DNA from: JBBIPA01 sp037443085
Lineage (GTDB): Bacteria > Chloroflexota > Dehalococcoidia > GIF9 > UBA5629
Reading direction: 5' to 3'
Assembly: GCA_037443085.1 (NCBI GenBank)
Contig: JBBIPA010000005.1
Span: 1 to 64,000 of the forward strand
DNA length: 64,000 bases
Below are positions 51,178 through 59,656 of this stretch, piece after piece. The notes under the pieces are model-generated. The model did not search any database and had not been told where the DNA came from. It worked only from the letters and a program-made list of their open reading frames with translations. The position numbers were made by a program, and so were the translations under genes. The first letter of the stretch is position 1. Every line of letters begins with the position of its first letter.

Positions 51178-52422
51178 TTAGCAATCAATACCGGGCACAG
51201 GGAACTTCCGGCACATTGCAGTTGCCTGTTCCTTAACCTGTTGTATCATCTTCTGATCCTGCGGGGCTGAAAGTACCCGGGTAACCATTGCCGCAACCTG
51301 TCTAATCTCCCGGACGGTAAAGCCTCTGGTAGTAACCGCCGGCGTGCCCAGCCTGATACCACTGGCAATTTGCGGTGGTTTGGGGTCGAAAGGAATCGCA
51401 TTGCGGTTAACCAGAATTCCTGCAGCTTCAAGAGCCTCCTGGGCAACCCTGCCCGTTATGCCGGTTTTGGTTAAATCCACCAGGACAAGGTGATTATCAG
51501 TCCCGCCTGATACCACTCGAAAACCGCTGTGCTCAAGCTCCTGAGCCAATACCGAGGCATTCTCCAGCACTGCTTTCTGGTAAGTAACAAAATCAGGCTG
51601 CATCGCCTCATAGAAAGCAACCGCCTTGGCAGCGATAGCATGCATCAGAGGCCCACCCTGCATCATAGGAAAGACGGCGGAGTCAATCTTGGCGGCAAAT
51701 TCCTTTTTACACATTACAAAACCGCTGCGCGGCCCCCTCAATGTTTTATGGGTGGAAGAGGTCACCACATCAGCCACAGGAACCGGCGAAGGATGCACCT
51801 TGGCAGCCACTAATCCGGCAATATGTGCTATATCGATTACGAGCCTGGCACCGACTTTATCAGCAATCAGGCGAAACCGTTCAAAATCTATTTTCCGCGG
51901 ATAAGAGCTAGCTCCAGCCATAATCAGCCTCGGTCTGTGCCCCAGAGCCAGCTTTTCCACCTCATCATAATCCAGCAGCTCGGTCTCGCGATTAACGCCA
52001 TAAGCAACAAACTTATACCATTTCCCGGAAAAATTGACCGGGGCGCCATGAGTCAAATGTCCACCATGGCTCAAGGTCATTCCCATCACCAGGTCACCAG
52101 GCTCAAGCAGAGCAAAATAAGCTGCCATGTTAGCCTGGCTGCCACTGTGCGGTTGTACATTGGCATGTTCAGCAACGAATAATCCCCTGGCTCTCTGAAT
52201 AGCCAGCGTTTCAACCTCATCTATATAAGGGCAACCTGCGTAATAGCGATGCTCGGGATAACCCTCGGCATACTTGTTCGTTAGCACTGAGCCTTGCGCC
52301 TGCAATACGGCGCGACTGGCATAGTTCTCCGCCGCAATAAGGTTTATAGTTTCTTTCTGTCGCCTGGCTTCGAGCCCCAGAATACGGGTAACTTCACTAT
52401 CATGCCTGTTTTTACTGCTCAA
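51178..52422 (-). CDS. glyA: Serine hydroxymethyltransferase
   Basis: PLP enzyme converting serine and tetrahydrofolate to glycine and methylene-THF. The PLP lysine is in TSSTHKTLRGPRSGFV. NLIAAENYAS and YAEGYPEHRYYAGCPYIDEV are SHMT signatures. The start chosen is TTG at 52422, because CGGAGGTCCTCTA precedes it with correct spacing; that gives 414 residues, the family norm. An upstream in-frame ATG at 52452 would add ten poorly conserved residues. Monocistronic as far as seen, with an ABC permease remnant downstream. Confidence 0.94.
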   Translation of the reverse strand: MSSKNRHDSEVTRILGLEARRQKETINLIAAENYASRAVLQAQGSVLTNKYAEGYPEHRYYAGCPYIDEVETLAIQRARGLFVAEHANVQPHSGSQANMAAYFALLEPGDLVMGMTLSHGGHLTHGAPVNFSGKWYKFVAYGVNRETELLDYDEVEKLALGHRPRLIMAGASSYPRKIDFERFRLIADKVGARLVIDIAHIAGLVAAKVHPSPVPVADVVTSSTHKTLRGPRSGFVMCKKEFAAKIDSAVFPMMQGGPLMHAIAAKAVAFYEAMQPDFVTYQKAVLENASVLAQELEHSGFRVVSGGTDNHLVLVDLTKTGITGRVAQEALEAAGILVNRNAIPFDPKPPQIASGIRLGTPAVTTRGFTVREIRQVAAMVTRVLSAPQDQKMIQQVKEQATAMCRKFPVPGIDC

Positions 52423-52524
52423 TAGAGGACCTCCGAGGAATATTTCAAGCATAATATCACCGTATCCCGATTAAGGTCAACCAGAACATACAATGGAGAT
52501 TGTTAAACCATCCCAAATCTGCGT

Positions 52525-52554
52525 TTGCCAAAATCTTCGCAGTCTGTATATACT
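52525..52554 (+). promoter_or_regulatory. Promoter of the two-lipoprotein operon
   Basis: TTGCCA at 52525-52530, 18-base spacer, TATACT at 52549-52554, 31 bases before the ATG at 52586. Confidence 0.55.
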
Positions 52555-52585
52555 TTATTCCAGTCCATGACCCGGGAAGAAAGCA

Positions 52586-52987
52586 ATGAGACCACGACTT
52601 AATAGTAACCAGCTCGCCTTCCTGCTGACCGTATTGCTCGTGGTTCCGATGCTCCTTACGGGATGCGCCATATCAGCTAACCACTCACCCAGGATATCAA
52701 GCATCAAAGCCGACACCATGCTAGTTTACCCTAAGGGTCAGGCAGAGCTGGAGTGCATTGCCCTGGACCCGGAAGGCGATGCCATGACATTCACCTGGTC
52801 CTGCACCGAAGGCACCTTCATTGGCAGTGGGCCAATCGTAACCTGGCGAGCACCCAATGCCTATGGCGATTTCCACATTATGGTCGTGGTCGATGATAGC
52901 AAAGGCAACAGCTCAAAGGCCATTATTACCATCGGCGTGGTGATGAACGAAAATCAAGAGTGCCAGACCTGCCCGGTACGACGATGA
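52586..52987 (+). CDS. Lipoprotein with one PKD/Ig-like domain
   Basis: A 133-residue secreted lipoprotein. A hydrophobic signal peptide ends in the lipobox LLTGC. The rest is one beta-sandwich repeat with ECIALDPEGDAMTFTWSC, VTWRAPNAYGDF and VVVDDSKGNSS. The same repeat occurs twice in the protein encoded at 53521, so the two genes are related. Its stop overlaps the next start (ATGA), implying coupling. Probably an extracellular binding or adhesion role; function unknown. Confidence 0.75.
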   Translation: MRPRLNSNQLAFLLTVLLVVPMLLTGCAISANHSPRISSIKADTMLVYPKGQAELECIALDPEGDAMTFTWSCTEGTFIGSGPIVTWRAPNAYGDFHIMVVVDDSKGNSSKAIITIGVVMNENQECQTCPVRR

Positions 52988-53373
52988 AAAGGATAATATC
53001 CATAACAAAACCGCTAATATTCGCCTTGCTTATGGCTACCGTAATAATTTTAAGCGCCTGTGCTGAAAAAAAGGTGGGAACCCAGCCGCAGCTAACACTT
53101 ATCGAACACAACTTAATTTCCCGTAATTTCGGCGATGTGCTTAAAAGCATCGTAGCTGTTGACGGTAGAGCTCAAAACACCGGTGACGTCCCGCTCAATA
53201 CTGCTTCAATAACCGTGAACTTTTATGATAAGGATGGCAATCGTCTCCACACAGCTTCAGCCGTAAAAAACAACCTGGAGGCAGGCGAGATTTGGTACTT
53301 TAATATTCAGTTTACCAGCCCGGATGCCTGGAAGACCGTTCGCTATGACATTTCAGTGGACACAAAAAAGTAA
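52984..53373 (+). CDS. Lipoprotein, FxLYD-type domain
   Basis: The ATG at 52984 overlaps the preceding stop by ATGA and starts MKRIISITKPLIFALLMATV, a signal peptide ending in lipobox ILSAC. The mature part (NFGDVLKSIVAVDGRAQNTG, VNFYDKDGNRLHTASAV, LEAGEIWYFNIQF) fits the FxLYD family of small beta-sandwich lipoproteins. 129 residues. Co-transcribed with the PKD lipoprotein upstream. Function unknown. Confidence 0.75.
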   Translation: MKRIISITKPLIFALLMATVIILSACAEKKVGTQPQLTLIEHNLISRNFGDVLKSIVAVDGRAQNTGDVPLNTASITVNFYDKDGNRLHTASAVKNNLEAGEIWYFNIQFTSPDAWKTVRYDISVDTKK

Positions 53374-53429
53374 CCCTCGTGCGCTCATAGTTGAGGATTT
53401 GCAGACATTAGCGTAAATAACACTCATCC

Positions 53430-53459
53430 TTGTAGTAAACCAGCATAATCTAGTATAAT
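53430..53459 (+). promoter_or_regulatory. Candidate promoter for the large PKD lipoprotein
   Basis: TTGTAG at 53430-53435, 18-base spacer, TATAAT at 53454-53459, about 60 bases before the ATG at 53521. Consensus -10, weak -35. Confidence 0.5.
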
Positions 53460-53520
53460 GCGCGTTTCAGTAAACGAAACCACTAAACAACTAATCCCGC
53501 CCCGGCAAAAAGGAGGAAGC

Positions 53521-54699
53521 ATGAAACGAAGGAATGCAATACTGAAGCTGTCCGCTGTTTTTCTGGTGCTAATTATGGCATTAGTAATGGGTAGTGCCTG
53601 TGGTCCGTCCAAAGCACCACCACCTCCAGCAGCAGAGCCGAAACCACCAGCCGCTCCAACTGGCAATCAGCCGCCCATTATCTCCAGCCTGACACCGTCA
53701 CAGACACAGGTCTACCCTTCGGGTACAGTTGAAATCCAGTGTATCGCTGCCGACCCCAACGGCGACAGAATAAACTTCACCTGGTCTGCTGAGGCTGGAA
53801 GCATCAACGGCGCTGGAACTTCAGTTACCTGGCAAGCACCCAATAAATACGGCACCTACAAAGTTACCGTTACCGTTAATGACGGCAAAGGTGCCTCCAC
53901 CCAGTCCTCAGTAACCATAGGGGTGGGAGCCAACCAACCTCCGCAAATCGCCAGTCTCTCCGCTAACCCGACTACTATCGGACCCGGTGGCAGCTCCCTG
54001 ATAACCTGCGTAGCCAATGACCCCGATGGTGACGCAGTAAGATATAGCTGGAAAGCCAGCGACGGTAATATCTCAGGCGTCGGCAATAAAGTAACCTGGT
54101 TCGCACCTAACAAGGGAGGCACCTTTAACGTTACTGTCATCTTGAGCGATGGCAAGGGCGGAGAGACACAGGGCAATGTGGCCGTGACCGTAGCTATGAC
54201 CACCAAGACCGTGACTATTAATCCAGTCCAGGAGGAGACCGGCACCGTAGATTCCAAAGGTGATAAGGACAGGTCAAAATCAAGAGCTGGCGATGACGAT
54301 AAAAACACTGGCTACCGTGCATTCTGGAGCTTCAATATCTTCAGCCTGAACAACACCGAGGTAAAAGACGCCAGATTGATATTCACCACACGAGCCGTAT
54401 CCGGCACGCCGTTTGCCTTCACCGGAGGTCTCGGGGGATTGCGTCTCTGGCAAGTAAGATACGCCGACCAGTTGCCTGACTATCTGATAACAGGCAGCAA
54501 ATTAGATAAAATGGGACCAGACCTCTATGCACCTCCCACAGTTATAGACGTAACTCCAGAAGTAGTTTTTCTGGTCAATGGTGCTGCTAATCGCTTCCAG
54601 GTAGAAGCTCTGTTCCTGCAGACCAGCAACGGCAACAACATCGCCGAATGGATCGAATGGTCGAACGTCAAACTCGAGGTGACCTACACCGAAAAATAA
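53521..54699 (+). CDS. Lipoprotein with two PKD/Ig-like repeats and a C-terminal beta domain
   Basis: 392 residues from the ATG at 53521 (site AAAAAGGAGGAAGC); an upstream in-frame ATG has no ribosome site. The signal peptide ends in lipobox GSAC, followed by a proline/alanine-rich linker (PPPPAAEPKPPAAPTG). Two repeats then follow, each starting QPP-I-S-L and containing a D-P-x-G-D motif (AADPNGDRINFTWSA and ANDPDGDAVRYSWKA) and a V-T-W-x-A-P-N-K motif. The C-terminal 200 residues (TGYRAFWSFNIFSLNN onward) form a further domain that I do not recognise, perhaps carbohydrate-binding-like. Cell-surface role inferred. Confidence 0.8.
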   Translation: MKRRNAILKLSAVFLVLIMALVMGSACGPSKAPPPPAAEPKPPAAPTGNQPPIISSLTPSQTQVYPSGTVEIQCIAADPNGDRINFTWSAEAGSINGAGTSVTWQAPNKYGTYKVTVTVNDGKGASTQSSVTIGVGANQPPQIASLSANPTTIGPGGSSLITCVANDPDGDAVRYSWKASDGNISGVGNKVTWFAPNKGGTFNVTVILSDGKGGETQGNVAVTVAMTTKTVTINPVQEETGTVDSKGDKDRSKSRAGDDDKNTGYRAFWSFNIFSLNNTEVKDARLIFTTRAVSGTPFAFTGGLGGLRLWQVRYADQLPDYLITGSKLDKMGPDLYAPPTVIDVTPEVVFLVNGAANRFQVEALFLQTSNGNNIAEWIEWSNVKLEVTYTEK

Positions 54700-54723
54700 C
54701 CACAGTCATCTATGATATCGTTT

Positions 54724-54753
54724 AGAAAAGGCGACCACATGGTCGCCTTTTCT
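54724..54753 (+). terminator. Terminator after the PKD lipoprotein
   Basis: Perfect 14-bp stem AGAAAAGGCGACCA / TGGTCGCCTTTTCT with a 2-base CA spacer (effective loop larger), with TTTTCT in the 3' arm. Confidence 0.75.
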
Positions 54754-54769
54754 ATTCCTAATCTGCAAT

Positions 54770-54828
54770 TTGCCACATAGCAGGTATTCCATTATAATAA
54801 ATTAGCAGTCACAGGCGGAGAGTGCTAA
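54770..54828 (+). promoter_or_regulatory. hrcA promoter with CIRCE operator
   Basis: TTGCCA at 54770-54775, 17-base spacer, TATAAT at 54793-54798. The CIRCE element follows at once: TTAGCAGTC (54802-54810), 9 bases, GAGTGCTAA (54820-54828). Only one base differs from the consensus TTAGCACTC-N9-GAGTGCTAA. The right arm overlaps the GTG start of hrcA. HrcA is expected to bind here and repress the hrcA-grpE-dnaK operon at normal temperature. Confidence 0.9.
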
Positions 54829-55859
54829 AATTGGTTAGCGATTTAACCTCAAGAAGAAGGGCAATCCTCAATATCATAGTCGCTGAATATATTGCCACAG
54901 CCATGCCTGTGGCTTCGGAGACCATTCTGCGTAATTACCAGCTTGGCGTAAGCTCAGCTACCATCCGCAATGACATGGCTTACCTCGAACAAGAAGGCTT
55001 TATCGCTAAACCCCACACTTCCGCCGGCAGCATACCCCTGGTTAAGGGCTATCGCCATTATGTCGAGTCAATAGCCAAGGACACGGAACTCCCTTTGGAG
55101 GAGCAACACCGCATTCGTGACTCTCTCCGCAACCTGGAAGAAACCGAGCAATGGTTTAAAGTGGCGGCGGCCATGATGGCTCGCCTGGTTGGCAATGTAG
55201 CCTTAGTCACTTTTCCCAAGGCACGCCGATACCACCTTAAGCACCTGGAGCTGGTCTTATTACATGAATTCCTGGTTCTCCTCATCGTCGTTATCAGCGA
55301 AACCGTGCTCAGGCAGCAGTTCTTAACCTTCAGCGAACCGGTGACCCAGGAGCAATTAACCAGCATCTCCAACAAGCTCAACACTCATTACGCCGGTCTA
55401 ACTAGTTCGCAAATCCTGGCAAAGAAACTACTGCCGACAGCAGAGGAAAAGCGGGTAACTGAAGCTGTAGCGGATATGATGGTGGCGGAAGATGAACTGG
55501 ATTACCATGCCACCTATCTCGAGGGATTGCGACTGATGCTGGGGCAACCTGAATTCATCAGGAAAGACAGAATGCTCCGCATCATGGAGCTGATGGAGGC
55601 CCGGGACTGGCTCAAACCCATGCTTCGCCAGCAAGCAGAGACGGAACAGGTGCAAATCGTCATTGGCGAGGAGAGCCATGACGAATCACTTAAAGACCTG
55701 AGCCTGGTTCTCAGTCGTTATGGTATCCCCCAAAAGGCCAGAGGCGCCATCGGCGTCATCGGTCCTACCCGCATGGACTATCGCCGAGCTATTTCTACGG
55801 TGAACTATATGTCGCAAGTACTGAGCTATCTGGTTTCCGGAGTTTACGGAGAGGATTAA
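54822..55859 (+). CDS. hrcA: Heat-inducible transcription repressor HrcA
   Basis: Represses class I heat-shock genes by binding CIRCE. 345 residues. The N-terminal winged helix reads SRRRAILNIIVAEYIATAMP then SSATIRNDMAYLEQEGFIAK, and PHTSAGSIPLVKGYRHYV is the family signature. GVIGPTRMDYRRAISTVNYM closes the C-terminal domain. The start is GTG at 54822, inside the CIRCE right arm, with GGCGGAGA as ribosome site; TTG at 54831 is an alternative. First gene of hrcA-grpE-dnaK and presumably autoregulated. Confidence 0.93.
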   Translation: MLKLVSDLTSRRRAILNIIVAEYIATAMPVASETILRNYQLGVSSATIRNDMAYLEQEGFIAKPHTSAGSIPLVKGYRHYVESIAKDTELPLEEQHRIRDSLRNLEETEQWFKVAAAMMARLVGNVALVTFPKARRYHLKHLELVLLHEFLVLLIVVISETVLRQQFLTFSEPVTQEQLTSISNKLNTHYAGLTSSQILAKKLLPTAEEKRVTEAVADMMVAEDELDYHATYLEGLRLMLGQPEFIRKDRMLRIMELMEARDWLKPMLRQQAETEQVQIVIGEESHDESLKDLSLVLSRYGIPQKARGAIGVIGPTRMDYRRAISTVNYMSQVLSYLVSGVYGED

Positions 55860-55870
55860 GCATACAGGAG

Positions 55871-56437
55871 ATGCCATTGGCTGAAAACAATAAAACAACA
55901 TCTGGGAATGAAGTAACTGAAACAGCAACTGGCGAGGATAGCATTGAATCGTTAAAGCGCAATTTAGAGGAGGAGCGGGAGAAGGCTAATAAATATCTGG
56001 GCAACTGGCAGAGGTCAGAGGCTGACTTCAGCAATTACAAGAAGCGTGCCGAGCAGGAGAAAAATGACTTTACCGCATTCGCCAACTCGGCACTGATTCT
56101 TAATCTCTTGCCAGTACTGGATGACCTGGAGCGGGCACTGTCTTCGCTGCCACCCAAGCTGGCAGACCAGACCTGGGTCCACGGTATCAAGCTGATTCAT
56201 CGCAAACTGAAAGCAGTACTGGAATCACATGGCCTCACCGAAGTAGAAGCGGTAGGCAAGCCGTTCGACCCGAACTTCCATGAAGCAATAGCCCACGTGG
56301 AAGGGAACGACGGAATGGTAATTAACGAAGTTCAAAAAGGTTATAAGCTCAAGAATAAACTACTCCGTCCCACACTGGTTACAGTGGGCAACGGAACGAA
56401 GACAGAAGGTAAGACAGGGGAGGAACAACCGGAATAG
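55871..56437 (+). CDS. grpE: Nucleotide exchange factor GrpE
   Basis: 188-residue co-chaperone that releases ADP from DnaK. The N-terminal third is an acidic coiled coil (SIESLKRNLEEEREKANKYL). The conserved core is NWQRSEADFSNYKKRAEQEK, LLPVLDDLERALSSLP, HGLTEVEAVGKPFDPNFHEA and the C-terminal beta wing VQKGYKLKNKLLRPTLVTVG. ATG at 55871 behind CAGGAG, 11 bases after hrcA. Confidence 0.95.
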   Translation: MPLAENNKTTSGNEVTETATGEDSIESLKRNLEEEREKANKYLGNWQRSEADFSNYKKRAEQEKNDFTAFANSALILNLLPVLDDLERALSSLPPKLADQTWVHGIKLIHRKLKAVLESHGLTEVEAVGKPFDPNFHEAIAHVEGNDGMVINEVQKGYKLKNKLLRPTLVTVGNGTKTEGKTGEEQPE

Positions 56438-56481
56438 AAAATCGGTTGAAACTATAATTCCCTATCTATAAGGAGGAAAAG

Positions 56482-58392
56482 ATGCCAAAAGCTATAGGAA
56501 TCGACCTGGGAACCACGTTAAGTGTAATGGCAGTTATTGAAGGAGGTGAGCCTCAGATTATCCCCAATGCCGAGGGGGAAAGGCTTACGCCGTCAGTTGT
56601 TGCTGTCGATAAGAAGGGCGAGCGGCTGGTGGGCTTACTGGCGAAGCGCCAGGCTATCACCAATCCCGAGAATACCATCTACAGCATCAAGCGGCTTATG
56701 GGACGCAAATATAAGGACGCTGAGGTGCAGTATGATATCAAGCGTCTGCCCTATAAAATTGTGGAGGCAGCTAACGGTGATGCCAAAGTGGTCATGGGAG
56801 GCAAGGAGTATAGCCCACCGGAAATCTCCGCCATGATTCTACAAAAACTGAAGATAGATGCTGAAGCCTATCTCGGCGAAAAAGTGACCGACGCTGTGAT
56901 TACCGTGCCTGCCTATTTCAACGACAGCCAGCGCCAGGCAACTAAAGACGCTGGTAAAATAGCTGGCTTGAATGTGCTTCGCATCATCAATGAGCCCACG
57001 GCTTCATCCCTGGCATACGGTCTGGATAAGAAAAAGGAGGAAACTATCGCCGTCTATGACCTGGGCGGCGGCACTTTTGATATTTCCATCCTGGAGCTTG
57101 GCGAAGGCACTTTCCAGGTAAAATCCACCAACGGTGACACTCACCTCGGCGGTGATGACATCGACCTGATAATCATGGACTGGCTATGTGACGAGTTCAA
57201 GAAAGAACAGGGCATAGATTTAAGACAGGACAGAATGGCACTGCAAAGACTTAAGGACGCCGCGGAAAAAGCTAAGAAAGAGCTGTCCACAGTAGCCCAG
57301 ACAGACATTAATTTACCCTTTATTACCGCGGACGCCTCCGGCCCCAAGCACATGAACATCAACCTGAGCAGGTCTAAACTGGAGCAATTGGCGCATGACC
57401 TGCTGGAAAAAACTATAGAGCCCTGCCGCAAAGCAGTTACTGACGCCGGGCTCACCGTAGCTCAGATTAACGACATCGTCCTGGTCGGTGGACAGACCAG
57501 AATGCCCCGAGTCCAGGATATAGTCCGCCAATTTTTCGGCAAAGAACCGATTAAAGCGGTCAATCCCGATGAGGCGGTAGGCCTGGGAGCCGCCATACAG
57601 GCGGGAGTGCTCAAGGGAGATGTCAGAGAAGTGCTCCTGCTCGACGTCACCCCGCTCACACTGGGCATCGAGACACTGGGAGGCGTGGCTACAGCACTGA
57701 TTCCGCGCAACACCACCATACCCACCTCCAAGAGCCAGATATTCAGCACTGCATCTGACAACCAACCCTCTGTGGAAATACATGTGCTCCAGGGCGAACG
57801 TCCTATGGCAACTGATAACAGGACGCTGGGACGATTCATCCTCGATGGCATCCTTCCCGCCCCCAGAGGCATTCCTCAAGTAGAAGTCACTTTTGATATC
57901 GATGCCAATGGCATTTTGAATGTCAGAGCGCAGGATAAAGGCACCGGCAAAGAGCAAAAAATTACTATTACCGCATCCAGCGGTTTGAGCAAGGACGAGG
58001 TAGCCAAGATGGCCAAAGAGGCCGAGCTCCATGCCGCTGAAGATGCCAGGAAAAAAGAGGGAATAGAGGTACGCAACAATGCCGACAGCCTCATCTATAC
58101 TGCCGAACGGATCCTCCGCGAGCAGGGCGATAAGGTGCCCGCTGACCTGAAACAGCAGATCGACGGCAAGATAGCCGCATTGCGCTCAGCTCTCCAGGGT
58201 ACTGATATAAACTACATGAAAAATACCACCAGCGAGCTATCCGACCTGATGCAAAAAATCGGTGCCGCGGTATATCAGCAGGCTGGCGCCGGCGCTGCGC
58301 AGCCACCACCCGGTGACAGACAACCACCTCCAGGCGGTGGGCCTAAAGGCGGTGAGGCAGGCACTGTAGAGGGCGAGTTTAGAGAAGTATAA
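56482..58392 (+). CDS. dnaK: Chaperone protein DnaK (Hsp70)
   Basis: 636-residue Hsp70. GIDLGTTLSVMAVIEGG (Leu13 where most DnaKs have Asn or Phe), AVITVPAYFNDSQRQATKDAG, YDLGGGTFDISILE, GGQTRMPRVQDIV and RNTTIPTSKSQIFST are all present. The C-terminal lid ends in a Gly/Pro-rich tail (PPPGDRQPPPGGGPKGG) and a short acidic end (EGEFREV). ATG behind AAGGAGGAAAAG. No dnaJ follows in this operon; small membrane proteins come next. An 8-bp hairpin lies at 58410-58443. Confidence 0.97.
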   Translation: MPKAIGIDLGTTLSVMAVIEGGEPQIIPNAEGERLTPSVVAVDKKGERLVGLLAKRQAITNPENTIYSIKRLMGRKYKDAEVQYDIKRLPYKIVEAANGDAKVVMGGKEYSPPEISAMILQKLKIDAEAYLGEKVTDAVITVPAYFNDSQRQATKDAGKIAGLNVLRIINEPTASSLAYGLDKKKEETIAVYDLGGGTFDISILELGEGTFQVKSTNGDTHLGGDDIDLIIMDWLCDEFKKEQGIDLRQDRMALQRLKDAAEKAKKELSTVAQTDINLPFITADASGPKHMNINLSRSKLEQLAHDLLEKTIEPCRKAVTDAGLTVAQINDIVLVGGQTRMPRVQDIVRQFFGKEPIKAVNPDEAVGLGAAIQAGVLKGDVREVLLLDVTPLTLGIETLGGVATALIPRNTTIPTSKSQIFSTASDNQPSVEIHVLQGERPMATDNRTLGRFILDGILPAPRGIPQVEVTFDIDANGILNVRAQDKGTGKEQKITITASSGLSKDEVAKMAKEAELHAAEDARKKEGIEVRNNADSLIYTAERILREQGDKVPADLKQQIDGKIAALRSALQGTDINYMKNTTSELSDLMQKIGAAVYQQAGAGAAQPPPGDRQPPPGGGPKGGEAGTVEGEFREV

Positions 58393-58464
58393 TACACCGC
58401 ATCAGTACAATGGTGGGACAGCGTATCTCTCCTGCCCCACCATAAATTAAGGAGGGGAGCACAA

Positions 58465-58623
58465 ATGGCAAAAGGACCCGGAATAAAAATTGAAGGTGTA
58501 GCACTCGGTATACTGGCCATAATTGCTGGAGTGCTAGTGCTATGGAACCCTCCAATCTTGGCCTGGGTAGTAGGTATTTTTCTCATTGTATTTGGCATAT
58601 TAGCATTGATAAGAAAGGGGTAA
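58465..58623 (+). CDS. Small membrane protein
   Basis: 52 residues from the ATG at 58465 (site AAGGAGGGGAGCACAA). Two hydrophobic helices (VALGILAIIAGVLVLW and LAWVVGIFLIVFGILALI) are separated by a short NPP turn, ending in a basic RKG tail. It resembles DUF3096/DUF308-type hairpin proteins. Paired with a second such gene 7 bases downstream. Function unknown; location after dnaK hints at membrane stress. Confidence 0.65.
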   Translation: MAKGPGIKIEGVALGILAIIAGVLVLWNPPILAWVVGIFLIVFGILALIRKG

Positions 58624-58630
58624 TCACATC

Positions 58631-58789
58631 ATGGGTTTTGCCATGCCTGGTGGCGGTCTCTTATGGGGAATAGTCACCCTCATTTTCGGCATCATCGTAA
58701 TGATTTTCCCCAAAATACTCAACTATTTAGTGGGTATTTACCTGGTCGTAGTCGGTCTTCTAGCCATTTTCAGTGCTGTCATCAAATAG
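58631..58789 (+). CDS. Small membrane protein, DUF3096-like
   Basis: 52 residues starting at the ATG at 58631 with AAAGGGGTAATCACATC upstream. Two hydrophobic segments (LLWGIVTLIFGIIVMIF and LNYLVGIYLVVVGLLAIFS) joined by a PKI turn match the DUF3096 pattern. It is related in shape to the preceding gene, so the pair may have arisen by duplication or form a hetero-oligomer. Function unknown. Confidence 0.65.
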   Translation: MGFAMPGGGLLWGIVTLIFGIIVMIFPKILNYLVGIYLVVVGLLAIFSAVIK

Positions 58790-58804
58790 ACGATAAGCTG
58801 AACT

Positions 58805-59572
58805 ATGCTCTACTTTGGCACGTCGGGCTTCAGCTATAATGACTGGGTAGGTGCCTACTATCACCCCAAAATGCCACGTCAGGAGTGGCTGCATTACTAT
58901 GCCCGCGAGTTCAACACTCTTGAGTTCAATTCCCCGTACTACGCCATCCCACAGCTTGCTACCGTAAAAAGCATGATTGCCAAGACCGGAGACGGCTTCA
59001 TGTTCTCGGTCAAGGCAAACCAGGAGATGACCCATACCCGACAAAACGAAAACACGGCTTTTGTCGCCTTTGTCCAGATGCTTCGCCCCTTTATCGATGC
59101 TGGCAAACTCGGCTGTGTGCTTGCCCAGTTTCCCTATAGCTTCGGCTACAATCGACAAAACCGGGATTATATTAAGCTATTCCGCGAACGTATGGGCACT
59201 CTGCCGGTGGTCATTGAATTCCGCAATGCCCAGTGGGTTAGGCCAGACATCTTCGATTTCTTGCGCAGCCATAACCTCGGCTTCTGCTGCGTGGATGAGC
59301 CGAAACTGCCCCGCCTACTGCCTCCGGTAGCTGAAGTCACCAGTCCTACAGGCTACGTCCGTTTTCACGGCAGAAACGCCGTTAAATGGTGGGAACATGA
59401 ATACGCCTACGAGCGCTACGACTATAATTACTCCGCAGAAGAGCTGGCGGAATGGATACCAAAGATAAAGCAAATAGCCAGCAAGGCTGAGAAGACATTC
59501 ATCTTTGCCAATAACCACTGGCGGGGGCAGGCAATAACCACCATACGCCAGCTTCGGCTTATGACTGACTAG
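58805..59572 (+). CDS. DUF72 family protein
   Basis: 255-residue TIM-barrel protein of the DUF72 (YecE) family. Signature segments are FGTSGFSYNDWVGAYYHPKM, EFNTLEFNSPYYAIP, FMFSVKANQEMTHTR, VVIEFRNAQWVRPDIFDFL, YVRFHGRNAVKWWEHEYAY and FIFANNHWRGQAITT. No enzymatic activity is established for the family. The ATG at 58805 lies 15 bases after the small membrane gene. Confidence 0.9.
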   Translation: MLYFGTSGFSYNDWVGAYYHPKMPRQEWLHYYAREFNTLEFNSPYYAIPQLATVKSMIAKTGDGFMFSVKANQEMTHTRQNENTAFVAFVQMLRPFIDAGKLGCVLAQFPYSFGYNRQNRDYIKLFRERMGTLPVVIEFRNAQWVRPDIFDFLRSHNLGFCCVDEPKLPRLLPPVAEVTSPTGYVRFHGRNAVKWWEHEYAYERYDYNYSAEELAEWIPKIKQIASKAEKTFIFANNHWRGQAITTIRQLRLMTD

Positions 59573-59656
59573 CTGCACCTACTTAAACTGCTTGCTTTAC
59601 CAGCTATCATGAGTTAGAATAGCATCTATAGCGAACACCCGTCACAGGTCTGCGCC

